This document shows, piece after piece, positions 33,223 to 44,489 of a stretch of 64,000 nucleotides of DNA. The notes beneath the pieces were generated by a model. It worked only from the letters and a program-made list of their open reading frames with translations. It was not told the origin of the DNA and did not search any database. The DNA is from Phyllostachys edulis (lineage: Eukaryota; Streptophyta; Magnoliopsida; Poales; Poaceae). The stretch is from contig CM070566.1 of NCBI GenBank assembly GCA_036346405.1, positions 18,719,533-18,783,532 of the forward strand. The letters run 5' to 3'. Numbering within the stretch: the first letter of the stretch is position 1; each line of letters begins with the position of its first letter. The position numbers were made by a program, and so were the translations under genes.

Positions 33223-34393
33223 AGTGCCAACACAGGAACCAACTTAGGATACAAGTTCTTGACGATACAAATTGGGAGAATTGGAAGCAAAGACTGGAAA
33301 GAGCAAATCAAGACGGGGAAATGGAAGGAGATGGGGAGTTAGAGAAAAAGAATTTGAGGTGGGAGGACATAGTTGGGGGAGGATCGGTTCGATCCCCTTT
33401 CTTTCCAGCCGATGGTTGTTGTATGCTGCTCTTCATTGTCTTGTGTTTCAATGACCCTCGTGGCCCATGTACTAATCCAGCCCATCGGTCCATAAGCCCA
33501 AGTGAAACCCTCTGAAGCGATTAGGCCCATGACAGACCAATGCAATCGGCTTATTCTACCCTCGGCGTTCTCTTTGCGATTACGTTCAGTTCAGTTCCGA
33601 GCTTGTCGATGCACGGGTAAGTCTCTGGTGACTTTGTATTTTAGATGTTGCCTTCCTGGCAAGATAATCATGTTCACTGACCAACGGAAGGTCTTAATTT
33701 GGTCATGGTTAGTAGGTGTTTCCACGAAAGTTGTGTTGCCATTCTATCCTCACATGCTAGTAATTTGGAAAAGTTTAGGGACGGTAGGATGTGCATTCTG
33801 GGAGTCAAAGCCGAAGGCCAGTTGCCTCAGCCTTGTCTTATATTTGGGGAATTTTGGTTTTTGCGCAGACTAGTGATAGCTTCCCCATGCTGTATGCCAG
33901 ATTTTGTACCCAGGTACTAGCGTACATACATATCAAGAACCATCAAGCATCACAAGTAGGATCTAGTTTAAGCCTTGCGATACCATGGTCTTTTGTAATG
34001 CTTTGTCTTGCACTGCTGCTTGTACCACTTGCTGGTGTCCTCATATGATGGTGTCTTAGATGGTGCGTCCAGAGTTTCCGGCAGCCCTACCATCCTATCC
34101 TGATAATTAAGGCAATGACATCGTTAGCTAGAAATTTCTGCGAGGTTGATGGCTACATTAAAGAAAAGCGCACTGCACAGCCACACAACCAAATACACCA
34201 ATAATTAGTGCAACTGTGGAGCCAAAGACTTAACCCGCGGGCTTCCATAGTTCCACGGTTGTGCTGGTTTTTGCTTTTTCTGTCTGCATTCCCAGTTGCT
34301 TCCTTTATGCATCATTGCTCCCCTTTCTTCTAAATCCATCCGTTTGGTTTCTCCCTTTGCTTGCCGCCTTTGCCTTTAGGTGCATCGGGAGCG
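33223..34393. other. Upstream region of the CNL pseudogene; no coding sequence recognised
   Basis: Short open frames only. It may contain the 5' untranslated region of the CNL gene that starts at 34394, but I see no firm promoter. Confidence 0.4.
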
Positions 34394-37300
34394 ATGGGGT
34401 TGGTTGGCACGGTAGTTGATCTTGCTATAGGATGGTGGTGCAAAGCATCCTTGGGAACCTTTTCACCGGATGATGGAAGCATGGACTCGTGAAGTTGGGC
34501 TTGCCGAAGATGTGGAGAATCTCAAGATTGAGATGGGGAGTGTGGAGATGGTGCTTGTCGCCGCCTGGAAGGAGGATTGACAACAAGCCACCGTCGATCC
34601 GCCGGATGATCTAAAGGAGCGCTTTATGATGTCAAGACGTGATGGACGAACTCGACTACTACCGACTCCAACAACAGATCAAGAAGGTGCCTCACTCACC
34701 ACTATCTTGTTCCATGTTTCTTGCCTTCCGCTTTTTTTTATATTGGTGTAATTGCGAGCGCTACTTGGCCTACCGTTTGCTATGCGACTAAGAGCAGCTG
34801 AATATCATAGGCACCACTCCTCATTTTATCTCTTGGTTAATTGTGATTTTTTCACATGATTTAACTTTTGTTAATTATTAGCAGTTATAAAATAATATCT
34901 ACTTTTGCTTAAGTGGCCTCCTTTTGTTGGCTCCCATAACAACTAGGAGTTTGCTTATGCAGGGAAAGGTTGTCGTAATGCTGTTGGTACTAATCCTGAG
35001 GAAAACTATGTGTCTTCATCCACTCCATCTTCTACTTTCCAACTAGTACGCAGTTGGGCCTCACATGATAGAAAAAGGAAAAGAGAGGAGGAGGAGCCAA
35101 CTCATAGCACCATGCTGACTCTTGAGAATAAACATGACATTTCTAAGAGGATTAGTGGAATACTGAATTGTTTACGCAGTATTCGCAATTCTGTGCAGGT
35201 GGTTCTTCAGCTAGAGATCTCACGCCTCATTGCGACGTCAAACCAGAGTATGAGTGTGGCCAGGAACACACCCCTGACAACTTCTGTTCCAATTGAATGC
35301 AAGGTATACGGGAGGGATGCAGAGAGGGAAAAGATAATAGGGCTTTTAATAAATGGGAACTCTAGTGATCTACATGTTCTGCCAATTGTTGGCGGTGGAG
35401 GTGTTGGGAAGACGACCCTTGCTAGATTTGTATGCGATGATCAAAGAATTAGAAGCCATTTTGATTTGCAAATGTGGGCATGTGTATCCACTATATTCGA
35501 TCGAGTGAGGCTCACACGCGAGATGTTAGAGCATGTATGCAAAGATGGACAAGACTATGGAAAAATAAGCAGTTTCAATGTTCTTCAAGATACCCTTTTG
35601 AAGAATATTAGAAACAAAAGATTTTTGCTCAGATTAGATGATATCCGGGAAGACAAGGACAAGATTGGATGGGTTAACTGTTAGCTCCATTGAAGCGCAA
35701 TCAAGTACTGGTTGCATGATTTTAGTGACAACTCAAGTAAATCTGTTGCAAAAATGACAGGACAATGGATCTTTGTTGAAATGAAGGGTTTGATGAAAAG
35801 AGTTCGCGCTCTTCGAGGCATGCACATTTGGTAATGAGAACTGCATGATCATCCCACTTTGCACACCATTGGGCAACAGATTGCTAAAACATTAAAGGGC
35901 TATCCACTAGCCGCACAAAGTGTTGGTGCACTATTGAAAGAAAATCTTAGCTTTGAGCATCGGGATGTTCAGAGACATGGAAATCTCGGCAAGAAAACGA
36001 TGGTGATATATTACCTATCTTGGAGCTTAGCTATGATTATCTACCTTCCCACGCTGAGATTGTTTCTCGATCGCTCTTTGTTTCGAGGATCACCTATTTA
36101 ATGGGAAAGCTTTGGTCCGTGCTTGGATATCACAAAATTTTGTGCAGAGCAAAGATACTAGCAAGAGATTAGAGGAAACAGGGATGCAATATTTGTACAG
36201 ATTAGTGGATTTGGGATTCTTCCAAAAGGTTGACTCACACTATGTTATGCATGACCTAATGCATGAGTTGGCAGTGAAGGTTTCATCAAATGAGTGTGCC
36301 ACTATAAATGGATCCGAATCTGAGACCATTCAACCAAGTGTTCGTCATTTGTCAATCATAACTACTGCTTATGATAAAGATGAACATTGCAATTTCCCTA
36401 GTGAGAAATTTGAGAACATACTACGGAATATCGGGTCTTTGAAAAAATTGAGGACCTTGATGTTCTTTGGCCTGAGCAGCATAAATTTATTAAGGTCCTT
36501 ACATACTTTATGCAACGAGTCAAAAAGTTTACGGTTCCTAAGGATTTATATGGCAGGCACCAATGTCAGCTGTACACACAATTTGTTAAAGCCATATCAT
36601 CTTCGCTATCTTGAATTTTTTTGTGTCTCCACCACAAATATATCGACGTATGTAGACTATGAGAATACTGCTTTTCCTCAAGCTTTGACAAAATTTTATC
36701 ACCTTCAAGTATTGGATGTCAGCATTCGAGGCAATCTTGCTGTACCTTCTGGTATGAATAATCTCGTTAATTTACGGCATCTTATTGCTCATGAGAAAGT
36801 GCACTCAGCAATCGCTAGTGTCGGCAACTTGACCTCCCTTCAGGAACTAACATTCAAGGTTCAAAATGTTGGTAATTTTGAGATTAGGCAGCTTGGATCC
36901 ATGAGTAAGCTTGTAACACTTGGAATTTCTCAACTTGAAAATGTAAAAACTAAAGAAGAGGCCAGCGGGGCAAGATTGATAGACAAAAAGAATCTAGAAG
37001 AGTTATCGTTGTCATGGGATGATAGCAGCATGAGCCTTGAACCTACTACAGAGAGAACAAGAGATGTGCTTGAGGGTCTTGAGCCGCATCAGAACCTCAA
37101 ACATCTACAAATAATTGGGTACAGTGGTGCTACCTCCCCAACCTGGCTTGCCAGTAATGTCTCAATTACTTCACTCCAGACACTTCATCTAGAGAACTGC
37201 AGGGAATGGCGAATTCTTGGATCTCTCGAAATGCTTCGACTCCTTACGAAGCTGACATTGGTAAGGATGTGGAACTTGACAGAAGTCTCAATTCCTTCTT

Positions 37301-39153
37301 TGGAAGAGTTGGTCTTTGCTAAGATGCCAAAATTGGAGAAATGTATTGGTACTGATGGGCTGGAATTGACTTCCCGTCTAAGGGTATTGATGGTCACGGA
37401 TTGCCCTAAACTGAATGAGTTCATGCTTTCCCAGAGTGACTCTTCTTTCCAAGCCGAGCAGAAGTCATGGTTTCCGTCTCTCACCAAACTCACCATCGGG
37501 CATTGTCCTCATCTAATGTACTTAGCTCTTCTCTTTAATTTTGCTTGTTCAATACATTTGCAAATTCTTAGGCACTTACTTTGATAAATGATGTTGCAGC
37601 AAGCGGGAAATCCTTCCACTGGAAGAAATGCGAGCACTCAAGGAGTTGGAGTTAATGGACGTGCATGGCGTCAGAGTTTTGTCAGTTCCTTCTTTGGAGA
37701 AGTTGGTGTTGATTAAAATGCCGAGCCTGGAAGGTTGCAGCGGGCTAACTGCTTCTCCACCCCTGCAATTTTCGCCTTCACAAGGAGAGCAAAAGGAATG
37801 GGTATCTAGTCTCCGTACACTCACCATCTGTGATTGCCCCAATTTGATAGTGTCCCATCCTCTGCCGCCTTCTGCTCTGATTTCTGAGTTATCCATCAAG
37901 GGAGTTCCAACATTTCCAACAATAAAAATGAGTTGGAGGGAGCTCACAATCGAATCTAATGAGTTGAGTGTGCTGGATGACAAGATCTTGGCATTCCATA
38001 ATCTTAGGGGCATAACATCGTTGGGCATAGAAAATTGTCCAAACCTGGTCTCTCTTCCAAGTGAATGTTTCAATACCACCGCGCTCTCTGTGACTTTGCT
38101 TATACAAAACTGTCCTAATTTGCTTAAGTCACACATTATGTCGAGTCCGCCCAGAAGACATTACATCTCGCAAAATGCCTTTGTCCTCCCATCTCTCAAA
38201 TCTCTCTCCATTCGCTCATGCGGCATAGCAGGAGGTGCCTAATCGACATGCTTCCGCATTGGTCGCCCTTGAGGAATTGATACTAAGTGGTGTCCACAAA
38301 TAAAATTGTTTTCAATCACCAACCTACTGAGCGGAAGGAACCGCAGATTGGCTTTGGCATCTACAGTAGTGGCGTCCTCTGCCCAAGACGAACTAGTATT
38401 GAAAATGCCATCTAATCTCCTGACTTCTCTAAAGCGGTTATACATTTATAACTGCCGTGATCTGGAGTTCTGTGGAGGCAAGGGAGGCTTTGGAGGATTC
38501 ACATCACTCGAGAAGCTAGTCATTAGTGGTGGTTGTCCCAAGCTGTTGCTGGGTGAAACGAAAGATGATGGTACAGTGGATGAGACATTACTACCGCCAT
38601 CACTTCAAGAGCTTAGTATCAGTAGCCTCCCAGCCAATATGCACTCCTACTTTCCTAAAGGCCTAAAAAAATTGTGGCTACACGATAGCCCATATTTGAA
38701 ATGTGTACAGCTGCATTCCTGCACGGGCTTGGAGGAGTTGCGAATAGGGATGGCAATCGGGCGCGGCGGGTACGGGTAGTGCTTACCCATACCCATGCCC
38801 GCTGACTCGATTTCACTGCATGCCCTGAAGGACGACGGCGAAGATCCTCGCCCATGCCGTCGCCATGGTACCGTCGCTCATGAGCATGCCCGTTACTCCA
38901 CGAACAATGCATCGTCGCCCGTGGGTACCCATCGCCCGCGGGCATGATCGTCACACATAAACAATACACATATCAAATTCATCACAATCCAAGTGAACAC
39001 TTGAGCCAGATCACAAAATGAAAAGACTCTAGTGCCAAAAACTAAATGTGTTCAGACAGTATGACTTTGCTGATATCAACAGTGTAAATTTACAAGCCAT
39101 GTCAGTGCCAAAAACTAAATATGTTCAAGCACCATAGGAGAAAAGGAAATACC

Positions 39154-39265
39154 ATTCACCAAGATGGTATACAAATAGAACTCTCAAGCAATTTCAGGAA
39201 TTGATTAATTGCTGCAGTAAAGCTCAAATTATTGATTAGCCTATTAATTTATACACACATGTAGT
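39154..39265. repeat. Direct repeat copy 1 inside the hAT element
   Basis: About 112 bp starting ATTCACCAAGATGGTATAC, repeated with three or so differences at 40089-40201. The two copies are about 820 bases apart. Confidence 0.88.
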
Positions 39266-40088
39266 ACTATCTCAGATAGCACACAAAGCGCTAAATGAAT
39301 GACATGGAAGCGCCAAGCGTAGTAATGATTATATCTTATATGCCTCTGCACTCAACACACACAATAAGCATGAGACTTTAACATTTTAACATCCAAGCCC
39401 GTCCGACAGAGACGAATAGATTTCGCAGAGCCAAACCAAAATGTTCAAGAGTTTCATGTGCAAGCTTGCATATATGCGATGGTTAAGGTGGTCGTACCTT
39501 TTGGCCATCGGTGAGCTATCAAGGGCACCTTTGGTTGCTTAGTGACAACGGGCCGGTACTCTGCACTCTCAATGCCGCCAAGCATCGTAATAACCTCTCG
39601 ACATGGTGGGCCGATATTCAAAGATAATTGCGAACGCGCAACAATGCCACCTTAACGCATTCCATAATCTGAGCTCTTTCACGCTTCTTTTGTGCAACCT
39701 GTTTTGATACTTTGCGTTCGAAAGAATTTTCAAATCATTACGGTGATGTTACAAATTTTCAAGATAGATTTCGCATAAATCTCATGTAACCGGTGCTACC
39801 AGTATTACAAGTATTGAGCACGTAAACAAAACCACGCATAAATTTTCGGTAGTGCATGTCATAGAAGTTATGCATCAGAACCCGTAAATCGCAGTGTATC
39901 TTCTAAAACTAAGATAAAAAGACCTCAAGTTCAAGGCAACTCGAGATCGTCAGACTTAACATTTTCCCATCGAGTGAAATCCATTGGCACATTTTTATTC
40001 ACTAAGGGATCACTGCTTATCAAGAATAACTATGTTGCAAACAAAAACAATATTGTAGATATTTTACGGCATGCTTGTTTAAAATACA

Positions 40089-40201
40089 ATTCACCAAGAT
40101 GGTATACAAATAGAACTCTCAAGCAATTTCAGAATTGATTAATTGCTGCAAGAAAGCTCAAATTATTGATTAGCCTATTAATTTATACACACACATGTAG
40201 T
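40089..40201. repeat. Direct repeat copy 2 inside the hAT element
   Basis: Partner of 39154-39265. It directly precedes the GC-rich block at 40205-40620. Confidence 0.88.
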
Positions 40202-41837
40202 CTCGATGAAGAGAAAATAAGGAGACGACCTTGCAAGTCTTGCTCGATGAAGACGACGAGCAACAGCATGGAGAAGAGCAGTATCCTCTGATACGAGGAC
40301 AAGGACTACCGCCCGGGAGGAGGCGCGGTGGACCGGGAGGTGGCGCGGTGGCCGGGTGGCGCGGCGAACCGGGAGGAGGCGCGGTGGACCAGAGGTGGCG
40401 TGGTGGCGGGAGGTGGCGCGGGCCGGGAGGAGGCGCGGGACCGGGAGGAGGCGCAAGGACCGGAGGTGGCGCGGTGGACCGGAGGTGACGCGGTGGCGGA
40501 GGCGCGGCGGACGGGAGGAGGGCGGCGGACCGGGAGGACCAGAGGAGGGCGGCCGGAGGCGCAAGGACGGGAGAAGGGCGGCTGGCCGGGAGGAGGCGCG
40601 GTGAGGAGGGCGGCGGCCGGGAGCCCAGGAGGAGATGACGGATCTGGTATTCTCGTTGGAGGAAGTGAGGAACTGAGGAGTGGTCTGGCCGTCTGGCGGC
40701 TGTGGGAATAGGTGGGATGGGAAGCTCCGAGTGAGGGTTAGGGACTTAGGGTTTTAGATTTTTGCCCAAGGAGGGTCCCACTTGTCAATGTATATGGCGG
40801 GTAAACGGGCGAAGCGGGTACGGGTGGAGCTTATCTATGCCCGCGCCCGTTTACCCGATGGGTAAGAAATTATGCCCGTTTTTATGCCCGTGGGCAAAGC
40901 AAGACGCCCATACCCGCCTCCATTAGGGTATTCGCCCGCGGGTACGCGGGTAATCGGGCACAATTGCCATCCCTAGTTGCGAATCTCGTGGTGTCCACGG
41001 CTGGCTGTGTTGGAGGGCTTGCAGTTCCTCAGCTCCCTTGGAAGCTTGAAGATTGAGATGAATCGTGAGCTGTCTGCCGCATGGGATCGCAAACTGCAGG
41101 AGCAAGAACAGGGCGGAAATCAGATTGGAGTGCTTCCTCCATCACTTGACAAACTTGAGATCTACAATCTCACAGACGAGGTCCAGTCCCGTCTGCTGTC
41201 CTACCTCCCTCGTTTCACCAAATTAGAGATATGCTATAGTCCAGTTTTGACGTCTCTACAGCTGGGATACTGCACGGCGCTGGAAGAGTCGGAAATAAGA
41301 AACTGCGAGTCGCTTGCTTCGATTGAGGGCTTGCCTTCCATAAGAAACCTTAGGTTATCGAGAATAGATGACCCCCCCAGCTTACCTCCATGTTTGGAGC
41401 TTCTGTCGCAACAGCAAGGGGCCTCTGAGATCTGGTCTCGACTGGAAACTCTTAAGATTGGTGACGCCTCTGTCCTTACCATGTCCCTCTGCAAAGAGCT
41501 CACATCTCTAAGATGCCTAGAATTCTTGTCTTGGAGCAGCCAGCATGGCGAGAGCATGGTGAGCCTAACAGAGGAGCAAGATAGAGCGCTCCAGCTTCTC
41601 ACCTCCCTCCAACAGCTCGGATTTCGTGATTACCCAAATCTCCTATCACTTCCTGCAAATCTACGAAGCCTTGCCTCCCTCGAGAGGTTAAAAATCGACC
41701 ATTGTCCGAGCATCGCAAGGCTGCCAGAGATGGGCCTCCCATCTTCGCTCAAGCAACTGTTTGTATCCCATTGCAGCGAGGAGCTATCTATGCAATGCAG
41801 AATGGCAGCAACGGGGAAGCTACGTGTCACGATTTGA

Positions 41838-42774
41838 TCTTACTTGTAAGGTACACTTTTGTCTAAAGAATTAATAGATACTCTCAAGTCTCACCCTCCA
41901 TTTCTCTCGCTTAGAGTAATTGATCTTTCTGCAGACGTACTGCAGGCACACGAGTCACGAGATGTTGCACATATTACTCCGCTGCCTTGCCCTTGCTGCA
42001 CTCACCGTCTTCAGCCCATCTTGGTCTTCCACAATATATCCTTTGATTGGCTGCTGACAGTAAGCCTTGCCCTGACCTGTTTGTGTTATGCTTCTATTTT
42101 TTTTACCACCAGTTCTGTTGAGTAGTTTACTTTTTGGTGATATGTCCCTTTCTTAGGGATGTACCAATTAAATAATTGAGACAGAGGATTTGAGCAATCT
42201 TTCGCTACTCAATTCAGCACCCCATCTTCTGTTTGTTTCTGTGGTGCCATTAATCATCTGGTGTGTTTAATGTGATCATTTGTATTAACTAGAAAACTAC
42301 ATACCGTTTGCTGACAATTTTTAACTAGTTGCATTATTCTATCCTTACTTTGTCCTATTTTTTGGTTGCAGTTGGCTGTTCGGTGTGCCAAACATGACTT
42401 CAAAATTTATCCACCTCTCTCCTGATGCCGCTGCTCTGTGAAAGGATGTTCCTGAATGTGAGTTTATACCTTATTCGTTGATTACATGGCATTACTTATC
42501 CTTCATTTGCTGAAGCTTTGTCGTCTCACTCTGGTATCTCCTCGGTTTGCTAGTGAAGTCACAGCAGCGGACCGCTGGAACCAAAGCTTCCCAAGTTACC
42601 ATGATACGCCAGCCAACATTGTTTATCTTGTTTTGTTTTTTCATTCATCTGGTATCTCTTGCCGACCTCAACACCTACCTAGCTGATATTCATGTGTTGT
42701 GTTTTTATATTCAAACAAAATGTACCCGGAGATGGCAGATGTCACTTAGGATTCGGATTCAGAATGTCTAGTCC
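41838..42774. other. 3' flank of the CNL pseudogene
   Basis: Mixed sequence with short open frames. It may hold 3' untranslated exons of the CNL gene; nothing else is recognised. Confidence 0.4.
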
Positions 42775-42838
42775 GGTGCAATTAGAACCGGATATATCAT
42801 TATTGCCCGAAAGTGATATCTCCGATTCTAATTGCACC
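42775..42838. repeat. Short foldback, 25-bp arms
   Basis: The arms 42775-42799 (GGTGCAATTAGAACCGG...) and 42814-42838 (...TTCTAATTGCACC) are reverse complements with two mismatches and a 14-base loop. It is probably a tiny MITE or the core of one. The transcript would form a 64-nt hairpin. Confidence 0.75.
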
Positions 42839-44391
42839 TGCAGAGATTTGACTTGAAGCATGTGAAGAATAACTTAGAAATAAAGAAAAAAATCAATCCA
42901 CGTGAAAATAATAATAATTAATGAGATATTTTGGCGTAGTAATAATAGACAAATTAGCAAAGTTTTCTTGTAAACCAGCAGTATGCACGCAAAAAGGAAC
43001 ATGTAGTATTGGATCAATAAAAATAGAGATGATGCATATTGATGGATCTTTGCATCACTCATGGCCACACCCTAAATCGGTGAACACAATTTAGTGCTAG
43101 CTTAGTTTTGATTCATCTTTTGGAGCATGACGTATATCCAGTAATCGCTGTGAATGTGATGGTGTCAGGTGTGGACTGGCAGATTTCACCTCGGTTGGAC
43201 CATGTCCCTGAAGATGGATGGCAGGATTGGTCGGCGACGATCTCCTACAAAGCCTGAAGGCCAGGGTGAACCGGTTCGTAAAGACACCTTCCTGTTGGGA
43301 ATTAATCTTGCATGTCATGCACACATCCAAATGTGTACACGTTGTGTTAGATTGTTGAGAGTTCATATGTTTGCATGGGTCAGAAGTGGCCGAACGTATG
43401 CATATAGTGGAGCACTTAGGGAGGAGGTGCTGTGCTAGAATAGGTCCCATGATTAACTAGTTAATGACCGGGTGTGTTACTTGGTAAATTTGTTAGATAT
43501 TTGGTAAGTTAGGATCATGGTGTGATTGTAGGAGTTAGTTTTGACAAGTAATTCCTTCCTTAGATAATATGATTAGTTTCCTTGCTCAGCTGATAAGCTT
43601 CTTTATACTAGGCTATTTATTTGTAATATGAAGAGAGGAAGAAAAAGATGTAAGCGTGTATGGCTGCATCTCCATGTTCCTGTGTTCCTGTTCATCTTCA
43701 CGGATGTGTGGGTGTTTTTAACTCGTGTGTGTCTTTGTGAGAAAGACAAGTAGAGAGAGAGGTAGGGAGAGGAATTGAGTGATTCAACTCCAACACTTCC
43801 TAAACTGCAGCCTAGCAAACATGTCTGAAATGCGTGTCATGACATCAACTACCAACTCAACGCAAGATTAGATCAGATCAAATCGCCGCAGATCACACCC
43901 AAACCCCATTGGCCGAAACTTTGGAGATCATTTATTAACGGAGGGTCCGAGACGATTGCTTGGTGCTGCTTGCTTCGTGCATATTTAGTTATGGTGTAGG
44001 TGACTGTCAAGAAATGGAGGAGATTTGCAGAGTACATAGAAGACGATCAAAACGAGTACGAATCTGTAAACAAACGTTCTTAAACTCGGAATCTATTTTA
44101 TTGACAAGCTACAACTGTGCTGCCTTGTATATTACAACAATATATGGTCGAATGCACTTGGAACCAAATCAAATGCAAATGATCTGCTCCTTAGAGACCG
44201 AAGCTCTTCTGCTGGGAAACAAGCTCGCCGTCTCGTCTGTTCCGCTCGCTTGTTTTGCCTCCTCCGTTCGTCACTTACAAGTTCCAACCGGACCACCACC
44301 TGTCCTCTCCTCTCCTCTTGGTCCTCGGCTCGCTCGCCTCCCGCAGCCGCGGTGGCGCTCTCGGCAGCACAGTGGGTGGCACGCACAGTTA
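42839..44391. other. Spacer between two CNL remnants; no gene recognised
   Basis: No family match. The last 100 bases before 44392 are C/T- and GC-rich and probably form the leader of the third CNL gene. Confidence 0.4.
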
Positions 44392-44489
44392 ATGGGGGTG
44401 GAGGGCTGCGTCGTGGACGCGGCGATAGGGTGGCTGGTGGACAGCATCCCCGGGACTGGAGCCTCCTCATCGACAAGCTCGAGGTCTGG
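44392..44489 (+). pseudogene. First exon of a third CNL gene, cut off by an LTR
   Basis: ATG at 44392 begins MGVEGCVVDAAIGWLVDSI, the same start as the CNL pseudogene at 34394 (MGLVGTVVDLAIGW). In a shifted frame it goes on LLIDKLEVW. The LTR begins one base after this tryptophan codon, so only about 33 codons remain in this window. The rest, if it still exists, would be beyond 64 kb after the nested insertions. Family assignment rests on the coiled-coil start and its position in the cluster. Confidence 0.75.

Larger units (their letters stand above)
27717..33227 (-). mobile_element. Complete Ty3/gypsy chromovirus (Reina-like), very young insertion
   Basis: The element spans 27722-33222 (5501 bp) on the minus strand with 353-bp LTRs (27722-28074 and 32870-33222) and a perfect 5-bp duplication AGTGC (27717-27721, 33223-33227). 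The LTRs differ at one site only (27866 G, 33014 A). The primer-binding site, polypurine tract, gag, protease, RT, RNase H, integrase and a chromodomain-like end are all present in one frame, broken by three stops. The short LTRs, single gag-pol frame and chromodomain fit the Reina clade. At an assumed 1.3e-8 substitutions per site per year, one difference suggests an insertion about 0.1 million years ago, with wide error. Confidence 0.96.
38737..40983. mobile_element. Non-autonomous hAT element of 2231 bp inside the LRR region
   Basis: Perfect 13-bp terminal inverted repeats, TAGGGATGGCAAT, bound 38745-40975, and the 8-bp duplication GTTGCGAA is perfect (38737-38744, 40976-40983). Both subterminal regions are rich in GCCCG(C/T)GGG and TACCCG words. 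No transposase is encoded. The interior holds a 112-bp direct repeat and a GGC/GGA-rich block (40310-40620). Without the element and one target copy, the LRR frame reads straight across (LEELRI then SWCPRLAVLEGL). Confidence 0.96.
34394..41837 (+). pseudogene. CC-NB-ARC-LRR (CNL) resistance gene pseudogene, LRR split by a hAT element
   Basis: Exon 1 (34394-34686) encodes a coiled-coil domain: MGLVGTVVDLAIGW, then after an indel EAWTREVGLAEDVENLKIEM and MDELDYYRLQQQIKK. After an intron (34687-34962) the frame 35010-35684 holds the NB-ARC domain with VYGRDAERE, P-loop GGGGVGKTT and kinase-2 FLLRLDDI, then a stop. Broken frames 35685-36111 retain ILVTTQ and GYPLAAQSVGALL. The frame 36112-37584 carries VRAWISQNFVQ, the MHD motif YVMHDLMHELA and LRRs. 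LRRs go on in 37628-38242 and 38306-38744 (probable intron 37518-37601, frameshift near 38240) and resume after the hAT insertion at 40984-41837, ending SEELSMQCRM. Multiple stops and frameshifts make it a pseudogene. Intact members sense pathogen effectors. It is paralogous to the fragments at 3990-4799 and 44392-44489. Confidence 0.95.
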
